From: Chitinophaga sp. HK235
GTDB lineage: Bacteria > Bacteroidota > Bacteroidia > Chitinophagales > Chitinophagaceae
Direction: 5' to 3'
Assembly (NCBI RefSeq): GCF_018255755.1
Contig: NZ_CP073766.1
Coordinates: forward strand, 8,120,501 to 8,184,500
DNA length: 64,000 nt
Below the pieces are notes generated by a model. It was not told the origin of the DNA. It did not search any database and was given only the letters and a program-made list of their open reading frames with translations. A program made the translations under genes and the position numbers. Of this stretch, positions 26,171 through 35,091 are shown in pieces (position 1 is the stretch's first letter; every line of letters begins with the position of its first letter).

Positions 26171-26860
26171 ATGAAAGTCATAGTAACTCCGCTTGTATCA
26201 CGTGATCACAGCAAGGTATTCTACTCTTTTGAGTGGGGTAAGAAAGCAGGACAACGTATAGCCACTGGCGTATTTACCTATGCGCATCCTGAGAATGCAA
26301 TTCAAAAGAAATATAATAGCGAAACGCTTAAATTGTTGGAGATTAAGAAGTCTTAGTTAATCCTGGATGGAGTTTCAGTCGGTTCTGATTTTACCGCTTC
26401 GTATAGATTTGAACGTAATTTTCTAGATTACTACGAAAACTATGTAGGGCATAACAAAACTTTCGGCAATAGGCATCTTGTATGCAGTTACAATCAGTTT
26501 CGACGATTTTTTAGTTCTAATTATTTATCTCCTAAAGATCTTACGGAAGAACTTTGCACTAAATTCCAAAAGTCCCTGTTAGGCCATGTTCTAGATGACC
26601 ATCGCCTTGTTTTTAACCTACCAACAGCAAATGGAGCGAATAAAGTACCTGGCGTTTGGTGTAAATCCGCAGCCATAGAAAAACATATTATCTGGAATTG
26701 TGCAAGACTGAGCTTTAGTATTTTACTTCATGATGCAAATGTTGATGCTGCAACAGTGTCTTTGCTTTTGGGACATACAACAACGAAATATGTTAACTTG
26801 ACTTACAAGAGATATCGACCTAAAGATCAGAATGAAGCGATTTTGAAACTGCCTAAATAA
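26171..26860 (+). pseudogene. Tyrosine recombinase (phage/ICE integrase) remnant
   Basis: One reading frame, interrupted by a TAG at 26354-26356, carries an integrase. Residues 1-61 match the Arm DNA-binding domain of Bacteroidota tyrosine recombinases (KVFYSFEWGKKAGQRIATG). After the stop comes LILDGVSVG, where homologues as I remember them read KKSQLILDG, so CAG may have become TAG. A SAM-like core-binding domain follows (NKTFGNRHLVCSYNQFRRF). Around 26590 the frame jumps to RLVFNLPTANGANK, so about 110-130 residues containing the first catalytic arginine are missing. The end keeps CARLSFS, LLGHTTTKYV and the TYKRY tyrosine, but the usual catalytic His is Asn (WNCAR). It cannot be active. 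Confidence 0.85.
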
Positions 26861-26911
26861 AATTTTCAACAAAACACGAATAGCAAATAGCTTAATGTGA
26901 TAGAATCTATA

Positions 26912-27400
26912 TCATTTCTTCGCCTCTGCTCTATATTCTTTATCGGTAACAGCCTGAAGCCATATGGTAGGTCCATTTTGTGTGTTGGTGATAGCGACCT
27001 GAATAAACCCGGTATCAGCGCTTGCTCCATGCCAATGAGGAACATTAGGCGGGCACTTTATTACATCACCTTTGCGGAGAATAACTTTTGGCCGTCCTTT
27101 TTCCTGATAATATCCCACACCTCCGGTAGCCAACAGTATTTGACCACCGGGATGATAATGCCATTTGGTCCTGGCACCAGGCGCAAAGGTCACGTTTCCC
27201 ACCTGCGTACTATTAAGGCTATCGGGGCTTACCAATTGTTGCAGGTAGACGTTTCCCTCGAAATTATCATTGGTGATTCTTTCTCCTTTGGGAAAAATAA
27301 GCTGTGTATTCTCTGAATGCTGTCCAGGAAGTGAGCCACAGGAGGCAACTAATATTGCCAACATTGGAAAGCTGATGCTAAAAATATGCTTCATTTTCAT
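26912..27400 (-). CDS. Cupin-domain lipoprotein
   Basis: A periplasmic cupin of 162 residues with a lipoprotein signal (lipobox ILVASC). The double-stranded helix covers about 65-150 with metal-ligand histidines in KWHYHPGGQILL and PNVPHWHGA. Small cupins of this YP_-type are often found with carboxymuconolactone decarboxylase genes. Its ATG overlaps the upstream hydrolase stop by ATGA, so it is coupled to that gene. Function is inferred only at the level of a small-molecule-binding or dioxygenase-like cupin. Confidence 0.85.
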   Translation of the reverse strand: MKMKHIFSISFPMLAILVASCGSLPGQHSENTQLIFPKGERITNDNFEGNVYLQQLVSPDSLNSTQVGNVTFAPGARTKWHYHPGGQILLATGGVGYYQEKGRPKVILRKGDVIKCPPNVPHWHGASADTGFIQVAITNTQNGPTIWLQAVTDKEYRAEAKK

Positions 27401-29067
27401 TTCAGATAATGCTTAAAGAAATTATCCAATTTTTTCACCGCCTGCGGTACATATTCCGGCCTGTCGTACATATCAATATGGGACGCACCGGGAACCTCGA
27501 ACAGTTCTTTCGGAGCTGCCGCCCTGGCAAAGGCATCATCGCTGAAATAGCGGGAGTCTGCCTCTTTACCAATAATCAGCAGCAAGGGACGAGGTGAGAT
27601 CATTTCCACATGGTCCAGTGCTGTAAATGCCATCAGCTTATCCAGACTGGTAAATACATACTTGTTCTGCGAATTCGGATGCTGTCCTCTGGGAGTACGG
27701 TAATACTCATATCCTTCTCTGTACATGCCAGTAGCGCCGGCGGGAATTTCTTCACGGGAGTTAAATACATAGTTCACGTACTTTATCGGCTCCCCATGCG
27801 CTTCCCGTGTCCGTTGTTTACCTACTTCATCCAGGCGTTGCTGCATCTGCGGTTTTAACACACCATTCAGTCCCTCGCGGCGAAGCTGACCAAGATCCAC
27901 CATGCTAACAGTAGCCACAGCTTTTAAACGGTGTTCCGTCTGTGCCGCCTTTATGGCGAAGCCGCCACCGGCACAGATGCCCAGTACACCAATGCGGTCC
28001 GGATTAATCGATGGATGGTTGCTCAGATAATCTGTTGCTGCACGATAGTCCTCTGTACGTACCGCTGGGTCCTCCAGAAATCTGGGCTCGCCGCCACTTT
28101 CTCCCTGATAGGATGCGTCAAACGCCAGAGTAACATATCCCTGCTCCGCAAGTTTCTGCGCATACAATCCGGCTGTTTGTTCCTTCACACCACCAGCAGG
28201 GTGTCCCACCAGTATGGCCGGATACTGTTTATGCCGGTCGAAGTTCTTAGGAAGGAACAGATTGCCGACAACAGTAATATTCTGATTGGGGAAAGTCACC
28301 TTTTCCATAGCAACGCCATTTTCTGTTTTTATCATATCAGCGGATGCCGTATTGAACATCTCATTCAGCATATCTGTAGCAGTATTGCCTTCCCGCCATC
28401 CCACTTTGGTAGAAATCAGGAACGCCATACGTCGCAGCTGCTGTTCCGTAAATCCAACATTCCTGCCTACATTCAGATGCGCCCGTAATTGTGCCGCTGT
28501 ACCGCTCATACTCGCCAGCGCTGAAATCGTGGCAATCTCCCGGTTTTGATAATCCAGGTTGTCTCTGCCGAAAATATCTGCAAATAAGTGTTCCTTTAAA
28601 AAAGTATCTATAACAGGAACATATTTTTGAGGGGCGCCAATGTTCGTTGTGCCGGTTAACTTAGTTTGTACCCTCTTCCCAAATACAAACTTTGACGGTA
28701 TGAAATTGACGGCTGCAGGTGTGTTCCCGACAGCATCATTTATTCCTCTTTGTTTCCTGCCGCTCACAACGTTCTCCAGTGTGCCTATAGCGTTCAGGCT
28801 GCGGGGAAAACCGGCATAGGCATACAATTGTACCAGTATTTCCTTTACCTCATTAATGCTCAATCCTGCATCTAATCCGTTGTTCAGCGCCTGATTCAAA
28901 AACGCCTGATTACCGGTTGCCGCATGAGCAGCAATAGGAATGATGCTTTCCTGCTTATCTGTAAGTACTTTACCTGTATCTGCCGGCTGTTGGGCATTCG
29001 CAGATCCACACATTCCGACAAACGTAGTGAACAATGCCATCACAGAAATATTTTTGAATAGTTTCAT
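27397..29067 (-). CDS. Secreted carboxymuconolactone decarboxylase / dienelactone hydrolase-like fusion
   Basis: A 556-residue exported fusion (signal peptide 1-25, ending ANAQ). Residues 35-245 hold two CMD/AhpD-like repeats (VKEILVQLYAYAGFPRSLNAI, then EIATISALASMSGTAAQLRAH) without a CxxC motif, so no peroxidase activity is expected. Residues 255-556 form an alpha/beta hydrolase with the oxyanion segment VGHPAGGVKEQ, a nucleophile elbow GICAGGGF in which C365 replaces serine as in dienelactone hydrolase, and a terminal HIDMYD histidine. It is followed by the cupin gene and preceded by a broken flavodoxin. It may process lactones or aromatic products in the periplasm. Confidence 0.85.
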   Translation of the reverse strand: MKLFKNISVMALFTTFVGMCGSANAQQPADTGKVLTDKQESIIPIAAHAATGNQAFLNQALNNGLDAGLSINEVKEILVQLYAYAGFPRSLNAIGTLENVVSGRKQRGINDAVGNTPAAVNFIPSKFVFGKRVQTKLTGTTNIGAPQKYVPVIDTFLKEHLFADIFGRDNLDYQNREIATISALASMSGTAAQLRAHLNVGRNVGFTEQQLRRMAFLISTKVGWREGNTATDMLNEMFNTASADMIKTENGVAMEKVTFPNQNITVVGNLFLPKNFDRHKQYPAILVGHPAGGVKEQTAGLYAQKLAEQGYVTLAFDASYQGESGGEPRFLEDPAVRTEDYRAATDYLSNHPSINPDRIGVLGICAGGGFAIKAAQTEHRLKAVATVSMVDLGQLRREGLNGVLKPQMQQRLDEVGKQRTREAHGEPIKYVNYVFNSREEIPAGATGMYREGYEYYRTPRGQHPNSQNKYVFTSLDKLMAFTALDHVEMISPRPLLLIIGKEADSRYFSDDAFARAAAPKELFEVPGASHIDMYDRPEYVPQAVKKLDNFFKHYLK

Positions 29068-29077
29068 CTCATCTTTT

Positions 29078-29573
29078 TTATTTCAACAAATTGATGCTGC
29101 GTAGCCATTCTACTACTTTCGCTTCCGCCTCCGCAGCTTCTTTTTCTTTAATGACGAGCAGTTTCCCATCTCTTTCGGAACCACCTCTGATGGAAAATCC
29201 TTTCAGTATTTTACTTTTCGGGCAAAGCTGCTTTACCGTATCAAAACTGCTACCTATACCATACCCGCCATTAGTATTAAAAGGAATAACTGTTTTGCCG
29301 CTTAAATCATATTGGTGTAAAAAACTCTTTATCGGCGGTGGTAACTGCATCCCCCAGGTAGGAAAGCCAATAAAAACTACATCGTAGTTCTCAATATTGT
29401 CAATCTTCGTTTTTAGCGCTGGCAGGTAGCCCTTCTCATTTTCAGACGATACCTGCTGCACCGTTGCCTGATAATTGGAAGGGTCTTTGACTGGTTACAG
29501 CCTGCTGCGCTTTAGAGCAACCGGACAGCAACAGAATCGACATACCTAGTAACCAGGTGGCTATTATTTTCAT
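29078..29573 (-). pseudogene. Flavodoxin lipoprotein with internal deletion and frameshift
   Basis: The 5' end from ATG at 29573 encodes a good lipoprotein signal (lipobox LLSGC, then SKAQQAV) but runs into TGA after about 43 codons. In another frame, from about 29480 to 29078, flavodoxin sequence resumes: SNYQATVQQ, then IDNIENYDVVFIGFPTWGMQLPPP and the C-terminal GGSERDGKLL region. The N-terminal strand and the phosphate-binding loop of the FMN site are missing. The downstream half alone (from a GTG at 29461) could be translated but could not bind FMN normally. It sits in the operon between two hydrolase genes. Confidence 0.8.
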
Positions 29574-29585
29574 TGAACAAAAAGT

Positions 29586-30698
29586 TTAATCAAGTCCCTT
29601 CTCCTTTAAAAATTTCGATAGCAGGTCGGCAATCTGGACATTGTTTAAGTCTGAAAAAGGGAAATGGGTGTTACCATGAATGCCTATTTCAGGTAAGTGA
29701 ATCAGTGTTACATCGCCACCGTGTTTATTGACCACATCCCTCCATTTTCGGGCAATGTCCAGGAATACCCGCCATTGTTCCTGTCCGGGGTTCGTACTAG
29801 GGCTGTCGGGAATATTGTCACCATAGTAAATGGCTATGGGAATCTTTGTGAGCTGCTGGAACTCCGGCAGCGGAATAGTAGCCGGCTTGATAACACGACT
29901 GCCTAATACGATGGAGTGCGGGGCTTCCCCTTCCGGAAATACAAAGTCACCGCCCGGTTCATAGGAAACTACAGCCTTGATACGAGGATTTTTTAGTGCA
30001 GTACGCCATCCCAAGCCGCCGCTTTGCGAGTGCGTCACCAGAATTCCGGCGCCAATCTTATTAAACAGTTCAGATACCGCATTCGTATTTACTTCCGGAT
30101 TATAAGGCCCAATATTGGAGGCCGTCTGACGGAAAAACTGATTCAATGCTTCCGGGTCTTTGGAGAACTGAACACCAGGATAAAAGTCGGGCCACACACC
30201 TAAACGAAATATTCCAAACCAAAGTTGATCGTCGGCAGTAGGTGCAAGGTTGATAGGCTGAGGGCTTTTGCCGCCATGTCCACGTCTGGGCTGATCGATC
30301 AGGTACACCGGAAACCTGCGCCGCAGAAAGATCGTTTGAAACCCTTCCCGCCCATCGGGTGTCGTTTCCCATGTTTTCGTGAACTGTCCATGCCCGTGCC
30401 AGAATACCAGCGGCAGTTTTCTGGGACGCTCCGGCACCTGGTAGAAAACGTAGGCATGATCTACATGGAGTGTTTGCCCTGCGCTGCTGGGATTGACAGG
30501 ATTGTAAGCCCCGTCTTTGATCGGGTCAAAGGTCCCTGGGTTGGTTACAACAGTGCCACCTACTGCAAAGCTGCCTTGCTGCCGCAGTACTAACTGTCCT
30601 GTATCGATGCTTGCCTTGTTGGAAGCACAGCCCGTGATGAATATAGGGGCGATCAACAACGAAAAATATATTTTCCTTGATATCTTACTGATAAGCAT
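29586..30698 (-). CDS. Alpha/beta hydrolase lipoprotein (esterase-like)
   Basis: A 370-residue lipoprotein with lipobox FITGC (Cys24). The alpha/beta hydrolase core begins around residue 95 with LVFWHGHGQ (oxyanion loop) and VYLIDQPRRGHG, and the nucleophile elbow THSQSGGLG has S226. Near the C-terminus, PEIGIHGNTHFPF supplies the catalytic histidine. The family is often annotated as esterase or arylesterase in Bacteroidota. It is intact, unlike the genes on both sides of it, and faces the periplasm or cell surface. Confidence 0.85.
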   Translation of the reverse strand: MLISKISRKIYFSLLIAPIFITGCASNKASIDTGQLVLRQQGSFAVGGTVVTNPGTFDPIKDGAYNPVNPSSAGQTLHVDHAYVFYQVPERPRKLPLVFWHGHGQFTKTWETTPDGREGFQTIFLRRRFPVYLIDQPRRGHGGKSPQPINLAPTADDQLWFGIFRLGVWPDFYPGVQFSKDPEALNQFFRQTASNIGPYNPEVNTNAVSELFNKIGAGILVTHSQSGGLGWRTALKNPRIKAVVSYEPGGDFVFPEGEAPHSIVLGSRVIKPATIPLPEFQQLTKIPIAIYYGDNIPDSPSTNPGQEQWRVFLDIARKWRDVVNKHGGDVTLIHLPEIGIHGNTHFPFSDLNNVQIADLLSKFLKEKGLD

Positions 30699-30742
30699 AT
30701 ACGATAATTTGAATCTGCATGAGAAAAGCGTCTGCTGAAATG

Positions 30743-31166
30743 TTATTGTGTTAACAGCCGGGTGAATGACATAGAACCTAACGACCAGCCGTTTTCCTGC
30801 TTTACATACACTTCTGTCACAACAAATGGATTAGTGACTTCATTGCCGCCAACAACGGCCAGCAACCGGATTTTATTCAATAGAATAGCAGTGTTCCCAA
30901 TCAATTGTACAGATGTTTCCTGAATATCGGCCTGCTTATACTGGATGGATCCTGATCTAATAACATTTAGTTCCTGCGCCTTCGCCATTGTATCACCCAT
31001 GTGAACGAAAACAGCTTTTTCATTGAACAGCGCATCCCAGAGAATCCACCTGGCGGTCAGCCATCCGCTTTATTCAGCGCCTGCCCGTATCCATAACTTA
31101 ATCCCATACAACCAAGCCCCAAAGCAGATACTTCCAGACGGATTTTCCCAATATTCTTTTTTTCAT
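30743..31166 (-). pseudogene. Chimeric scar: aldo/keto reductase head joined to NTF2-like tail
   Basis: Two gene fragments are fused. From ATG at 31166 the DNA reads MKKRILGKS, then after a one-base frameshift LEVSALGLGCMGLSYGYG, the standard start of an AKR-type aldo/keto reductase, which stops at TGA after about 36 codons. Just beyond, another frame encodes the last 100 or so residues of an NTF2/DUF4440-like protein (NEKAVFVHMGDTMAKAQEL to FTRLLTQ), which could be translated from the ATG at 31000 as 85 residues. The simplest origin is a deletion that removed most of the reductase and the start of the second gene. Confidence 0.8.
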
Positions 31167-31186
31167 ATGATGATCGGGTTAATGAG

Positions 31187-32038
31187 TTATATATTCATTT
31201 GCCTTTCCCCCAACCATTTTACCATCGCAGGGTCGCGGTGATCGAAGAAACTGCTGGTGGCAGAGTCCAGGGCTTTTATGGCATCCAAGTCCTGGTCACT
31301 AAGTTCAAAGTCGAAAATGTTGAAATTTTCTTCCATTCGTTCTTTCCGGACAGATTTAGGAATAGCGATCACACCGCGTTGAGTAAGCCATCTTAGAATC
31401 ACCTGCGCAATTGATTTTTTGTATTTATCAGCAATACCACCCAGCAGGTCATTATGGAAAATATTATTCTTTCCTTCTGCGAACGGTCCCCAGGATTCAA
31501 TTTGTATATGATTTTCCAGCAGGAATTGCTGCGCAGCAGTTTGCTGGTGAAAAGGGTGGGTTTCTACCTGGTTTACGGCGGGTACCACCTCATTATGGAT
31601 GAGCAGGTCCATCAGTCGGTCAGGATGAAAATTACTGACACCAATGGCCCTTATACGGCCTTCTTTATACAGTTCCTCCATTGCCCTCCATTCGCCGTAA
31701 ACATCGCCATAAGGCTGGTGTATCAGGTACAGGTCGAGGTAATCCAGCTGCAGTCTTTTTAGAGAATTCTCAAAAGCCTTTTTAGTACTGGTATAGCCAT
31801 CAGATTGTATCCATAACTTAGTCGTAATAAACAGCTCCTCCCTGGCTACACCAGATTTCTTTATGGCGGCGCCTACCGCTTCTTCATTACCATAGGAGGC
31901 AGCAGTATCAATAAGCCTGTATCCGGTGGCAATCGCATCCAGCACGCCTCTCTCGCACTCTGCCAGGTCTGTCACCTGAAAAACGCCATATCCAAGAATA
32001 GGCATTTGTACTCCGTTGTTCAGCGTTACGTTTTTCAT
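31187..32038 (-). CDS. Aldo/keto reductase (2,5-diketo-D-gluconate reductase type)
   Basis: A complete cytoplasmic NADPH-dependent reductase of 283 residues. The AKR tetrad is recognisable: Asp and Tyr in LIDTAASYGNE, Lys in FITTKLW and His in LYLIHQP. The cofactor-binding end is present (IPKSVRKERMEENFNIFDFEL). AKR5-like enzymes reduce aldehydes and ketosugars. It is the first gene of a minus-strand operon whose later members are partly degraded and lies back to back with an AraC regulator that probably controls it. Confidence 0.92.
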   Translation of the reverse strand: MKNVTLNNGVQMPILGYGVFQVTDLAECERGVLDAIATGYRLIDTAASYGNEEAVGAAIKKSGVAREELFITTKLWIQSDGYTSTKKAFENSLKRLQLDYLDLYLIHQPYGDVYGEWRAMEELYKEGRIRAIGVSNFHPDRLMDLLIHNEVVPAVNQVETHPFHQQTAAQQFLLENHIQIESWGPFAEGKNNIFHNDLLGGIADKYKKSIAQVILRWLTQRGVIAIPKSVRKERMEENFNIFDFELSDQDLDAIKALDSATSSFFDHRDPAMVKWLGERQMNI

Positions 32039-32206
32039 ACTTTAGTGTATGTAGTTTACTTTGACTTTACAAAGGTGACTCACATTTTCTGCATCGTTCT
32101 TATACCTATTACGGGTCTTTTTACCATTATTACCGAAGTGGGGGACTCAGCCGGGGCGCAGTGCGATTATTCAGTAATTTTAACAAGTAAATACCTATGG
32201 TTGTTT

Positions 32207-33103
32207 ATGGATAATATGTTGAAATTCAATACAATTAGCGATTATAACTCCTTTAATAATAACGAAACACTGCACCCTTTGGTCAGCGTGGTGGACCTCT
32301 CAAAGGCTGATCCCAGAAGCGGTTCCCGCATGTACTTTGGGTTTTACACCATTTTCCTGAAGGAGGTGAAATGTGGCGACATCACCTATGGCCGGAATAC
32401 CTACGACTATCAGGAAGGTACGCTGGTCTTTCTGGCTCCCGGACAGGTAGCAGGCGTTAACAGCAACGGAGAGATGTACCAGCCCAAAGGGTACGCACTG
32501 GTATTCCATCCGGATTTAATACATGGTACAGCGCTGGGACGCCGCATCCATGATTATACCTTCTTCACGTATGATACGCGGGAAGCGCTGCATTTATCTG
32601 AACGGGAGCGTCAGATCGTGATGGACTGTTTCTCAAAAATCAGCTACGAACTACAACATGCGATTGATAAGCACAGTAAAAAACTGATCGCCTCCAACAT
32701 TGAACTGCTGCTGGATTATTGTGTGAGGTTCTATGATCGGCAGTTCATTACACGGGAACATGTTTATAAGGGCGTACTGGAACGGTTTGAGCAGCTGTTG
32801 AATGATTATTTTGAATCCGACAAGTCCCAAAATCTGGGATTACCGTCAGTCGCATATTGTGCCAGTGAATTGAATCTGTCAGCCAATTACTTTGGTGATC
32901 TTGTGAAGAAGGAAACAGGAAAGACAGCGCAGGAATACATCCAGACCAAAATAATAAACATCGCCAAGGAAAGAATATTTGATCTGAATAAATCTGTTAG
33001 CCAGGTGGCCGGCGAATTAGGGTTTAAGTATCCGGCACACTTTACCCGTTTGTTTAAACAACGTGTTGGCATCACACCAAATGAATACCGGATGCAGAAT
33101 TGA
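32207..33103 (+). CDS. AraC-family transcriptional regulator
   Basis: About 298 residues; the start is set at ATG 32207, and 32216 is also possible. The much earlier in-frame ATG at 32006 lies inside the divergent reductase gene and is unlikely. The N-terminal part is a cupin-like ligand domain (YQEGTLVFLAPGQVAG), and the C-terminal AraC domain has helix-turn-helix sequences VAYCASELNLSANYFGDLVKK and VSQVAGELGFKYPAHFTRLFK. It is divergent from the aldo/keto reductase operon, the usual arrangement for control of stress or reductase genes. Confidence 0.88.
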   Translation: MDNMLKFNTISDYNSFNNNETLHPLVSVVDLSKADPRSGSRMYFGFYTIFLKEVKCGDITYGRNTYDYQEGTLVFLAPGQVAGVNSNGEMYQPKGYALVFHPDLIHGTALGRRIHDYTFFTYDTREALHLSERERQIVMDCFSKISYELQHAIDKHSKKLIASNIELLLDYCVRFYDRQFITREHVYKGVLERFEQLLNDYFESDKSQNLGLPSVAYCASELNLSANYFGDLVKKETGKTAQEYIQTKIINIAKERIFDLNKSVSQVAGELGFKYPAHFTRLFKQRVGITPNEYRMQN

Positions 33104-33177
33104 TAAGATAATTGATTTCGTCAAAACCTTCGATTAGTTCCCTCTTAATTTCTAATCCAATCCAAAGGGAAAATATA

Positions 33178-34716
33178 TCAAATTTTATCCGAGGCAACTC
33201 TATAAAAAGGGTCTTCTAATATATTTACCTCAATGACAGATTCGGCATTCTTCAGTAATACCCTGCAGTCACCGCTTAGATGGCGTAAGTGTAATTTTTT
33301 TCCCGCCTTTGCATAGCGTTCAGTTAGTTTATTTAACGCTTCAATACCACTCATGTCTGCAACTCTGCTTTCTTTAAAATCAATAACTACATCTGCCGGA
33401 TCTCCGATAACATCAAATTTCTCGTTGAATGCAGTAACTGATCCAAAAAATAGAGGTCCGTATATCTCGTAATGTTTTACTCCTTGTTCATCCAGATATT
33501 TTTTTGCCCGGATTCGTTTGGCGCTTTCCCAGGCGAAAACTAATGCAGATATGATTACTCCAATCAATACTGCTAATGCCAGGTTATGCAGCAAAATAGT
33601 TATGAGAGCGACAAGCATTCCTACAAACACGTCTTGTTTAGGCATTTTATTGATAATGCGGAAACTTCCCCATTCAAAGGTACCTATTGCTACCATAATC
33701 ATCACACCTGTAAGGGCTGCCATGGGGAGGCGTTCTATTATTGGCGCTCCAAATAGTATAATTATTAATATTGTAAAGGAGGCAATTATACCGGATAATC
33801 TAGCTCTGGCTCCAGCTGATAAATTGACCAGTGTTTGAGCGATCATCGGGCAACCGCCCATTCCAAAGAAAAACCCATTTGCAATATTAGCTGTGCCTTG
33901 TGCAATACACTCCCTATTACCATTCCCTTTAGTCCCTGTCATTTCATCCACGAGATTTACTGTCAGCAAACCTTCGGTTAACCCAACACAAGCCATGACT
34001 AAGGCATAAGGGAAAATAACTCTTAAGGTTTCCAATTTAAATGGAATCATTGGTATGTGGAAGGGTGGGAAACCACCACTTACTGATGCAATATCCTTAA
34101 CTGTTTTGGTGTCAATATTCAATCCCCATACAAGTAAGAAAACAATAAGGATAGCAACGAGGGATGGAGGTATCGCCTTGGTCACTTTCGGTAACAGTAT
34201 AACTATGGCTATAGTCAACAATACCAAACCGCCCATAATAAATAGCGGTGTACCGCTAAGCCATACGCTATGACCATTAACAATTGTTTTAAACTGCTCC
34301 AACTGTGCCATAAATATAATTACTGCAAGTCCGTTTACGAACCCATACATCACCGGCTGAGGAACAAGTCTTACAAATTTCCCCAACTTAAATAAACCTA
34401 TTAGAATCTGTATCACTCCCGCCAAAGCGACTGCTGCAAACACGTATTCGATGCCATGTGATTTCATTAAGGCAATCAGCACAACAACAGTAGCACCCGC
34501 ACCACCTGATATTAAACCAGGTCTGCCACCAAAAACAGAAGTAATTAACCCCATGATAAAAGCCGCATATAAGCCAACTAGTGGTGGGAAACCAGCAAAA
34601 ATGGCAAAGGATAATGATTCTGGCATCATAGTCATCGCTACTGTTAAGCCCGCCAGGACCTCATTCTTGTAGTTGACTTTTTGCTTAAAATCAAATAAAT
34701 TAAGGTAAGCCTTCAT
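33178..34716 (-). CDS. SulP family anion permease (sulfate/bicarbonate type)
   Basis: An inner-membrane carrier of 512 residues. The Sulfate_transp core has about 12 hydrophobic segments, including LAGLTVAMTMMPESLSFAIFA near the N-terminus and GGCPMIAQTLVNLSAGARARLSG in the middle, both typical of SulP. A C-terminal STAS domain (about 400-505, with VVIDFKESRVADMSGIEAL) is usual in the family. Bacterial members transport sulfate, bicarbonate or dicarboxylates, and no neighbour indicates which. The gene is visibly richer in A+T than the xylose genes that follow, which may point to a separate origin. Confidence 0.9.
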   Translation of the reverse strand: MKAYLNLFDFKQKVNYKNEVLAGLTVAMTMMPESLSFAIFAGFPPLVGLYAAFIMGLITSVFGGRPGLISGGAGATVVVLIALMKSHGIEYVFAAVALAGVIQILIGLFKLGKFVRLVPQPVMYGFVNGLAVIIFMAQLEQFKTIVNGHSVWLSGTPLFIMGGLVLLTIAIVILLPKVTKAIPPSLVAILIVFLLVWGLNIDTKTVKDIASVSGGFPPFHIPMIPFKLETLRVIFPYALVMACVGLTEGLLTVNLVDEMTGTKGNGNRECIAQGTANIANGFFFGMGGCPMIAQTLVNLSAGARARLSGIIASFTILIIILFGAPIIERLPMAALTGVMIMVAIGTFEWGSFRIINKMPKQDVFVGMLVALITILLHNLALAVLIGVIISALVFAWESAKRIRAKKYLDEQGVKHYEIYGPLFFGSVTAFNEKFDVIGDPADVVIDFKESRVADMSGIEALNKLTERYAKAGKKLHLRHLSGDCRVLLKNAESVIEVNILEDPFYRVASDKI

Positions 34717-35091
34717 TTACTGATGGTTTATTATAAAAGAGAATAATGCGGATCGATAAAATGAATAGTCATGCTATACCCACAAAACGAGGTGTAGCCT
34801 ACAGGAAGTGCCTGTTAGTCATGGTGGAGTAACCGCTGATGATGTATTTTTTCTATTCATTTCGGTCGCGAAGGTAGGACATAATTTTTCTTTTTGCAAA
34901 ATGATATAATATAACATGAACTATACATAATATGTAAGCCCTATTAAGGTATTGTCCAAAATGAAAATGGCCATCTGCCATACTCGCATTAATGCCATTG
35001 GCACTTGGAATAGACTCGGTTTTGTATTAATGGCTGAATATGACGCATTATTGTCCTTTACAGGAAGTGTAGCAAAGGCTAATTTTGCAGG
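34717..35091. other. Intergenic region between divergent permease and regulator genes
   Basis: This AT-rich stretch carries regulatory sequence for both sides and no gene I can support. A TAATTTTG box is at its right end, next to the ATG at 35092. No long repeat was found. Confidence 0.4.
35080..35087 (+). promoter_or_regulatory. -7 element next to the GlxA-like regulator
   Basis: TAATTTTG matches the -7 consensus and ends four bases before the ATG at 35092, another potentially leaderless arrangement. The nearest upstream TTG is too distant for a standard -33. Confidence 0.35.
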
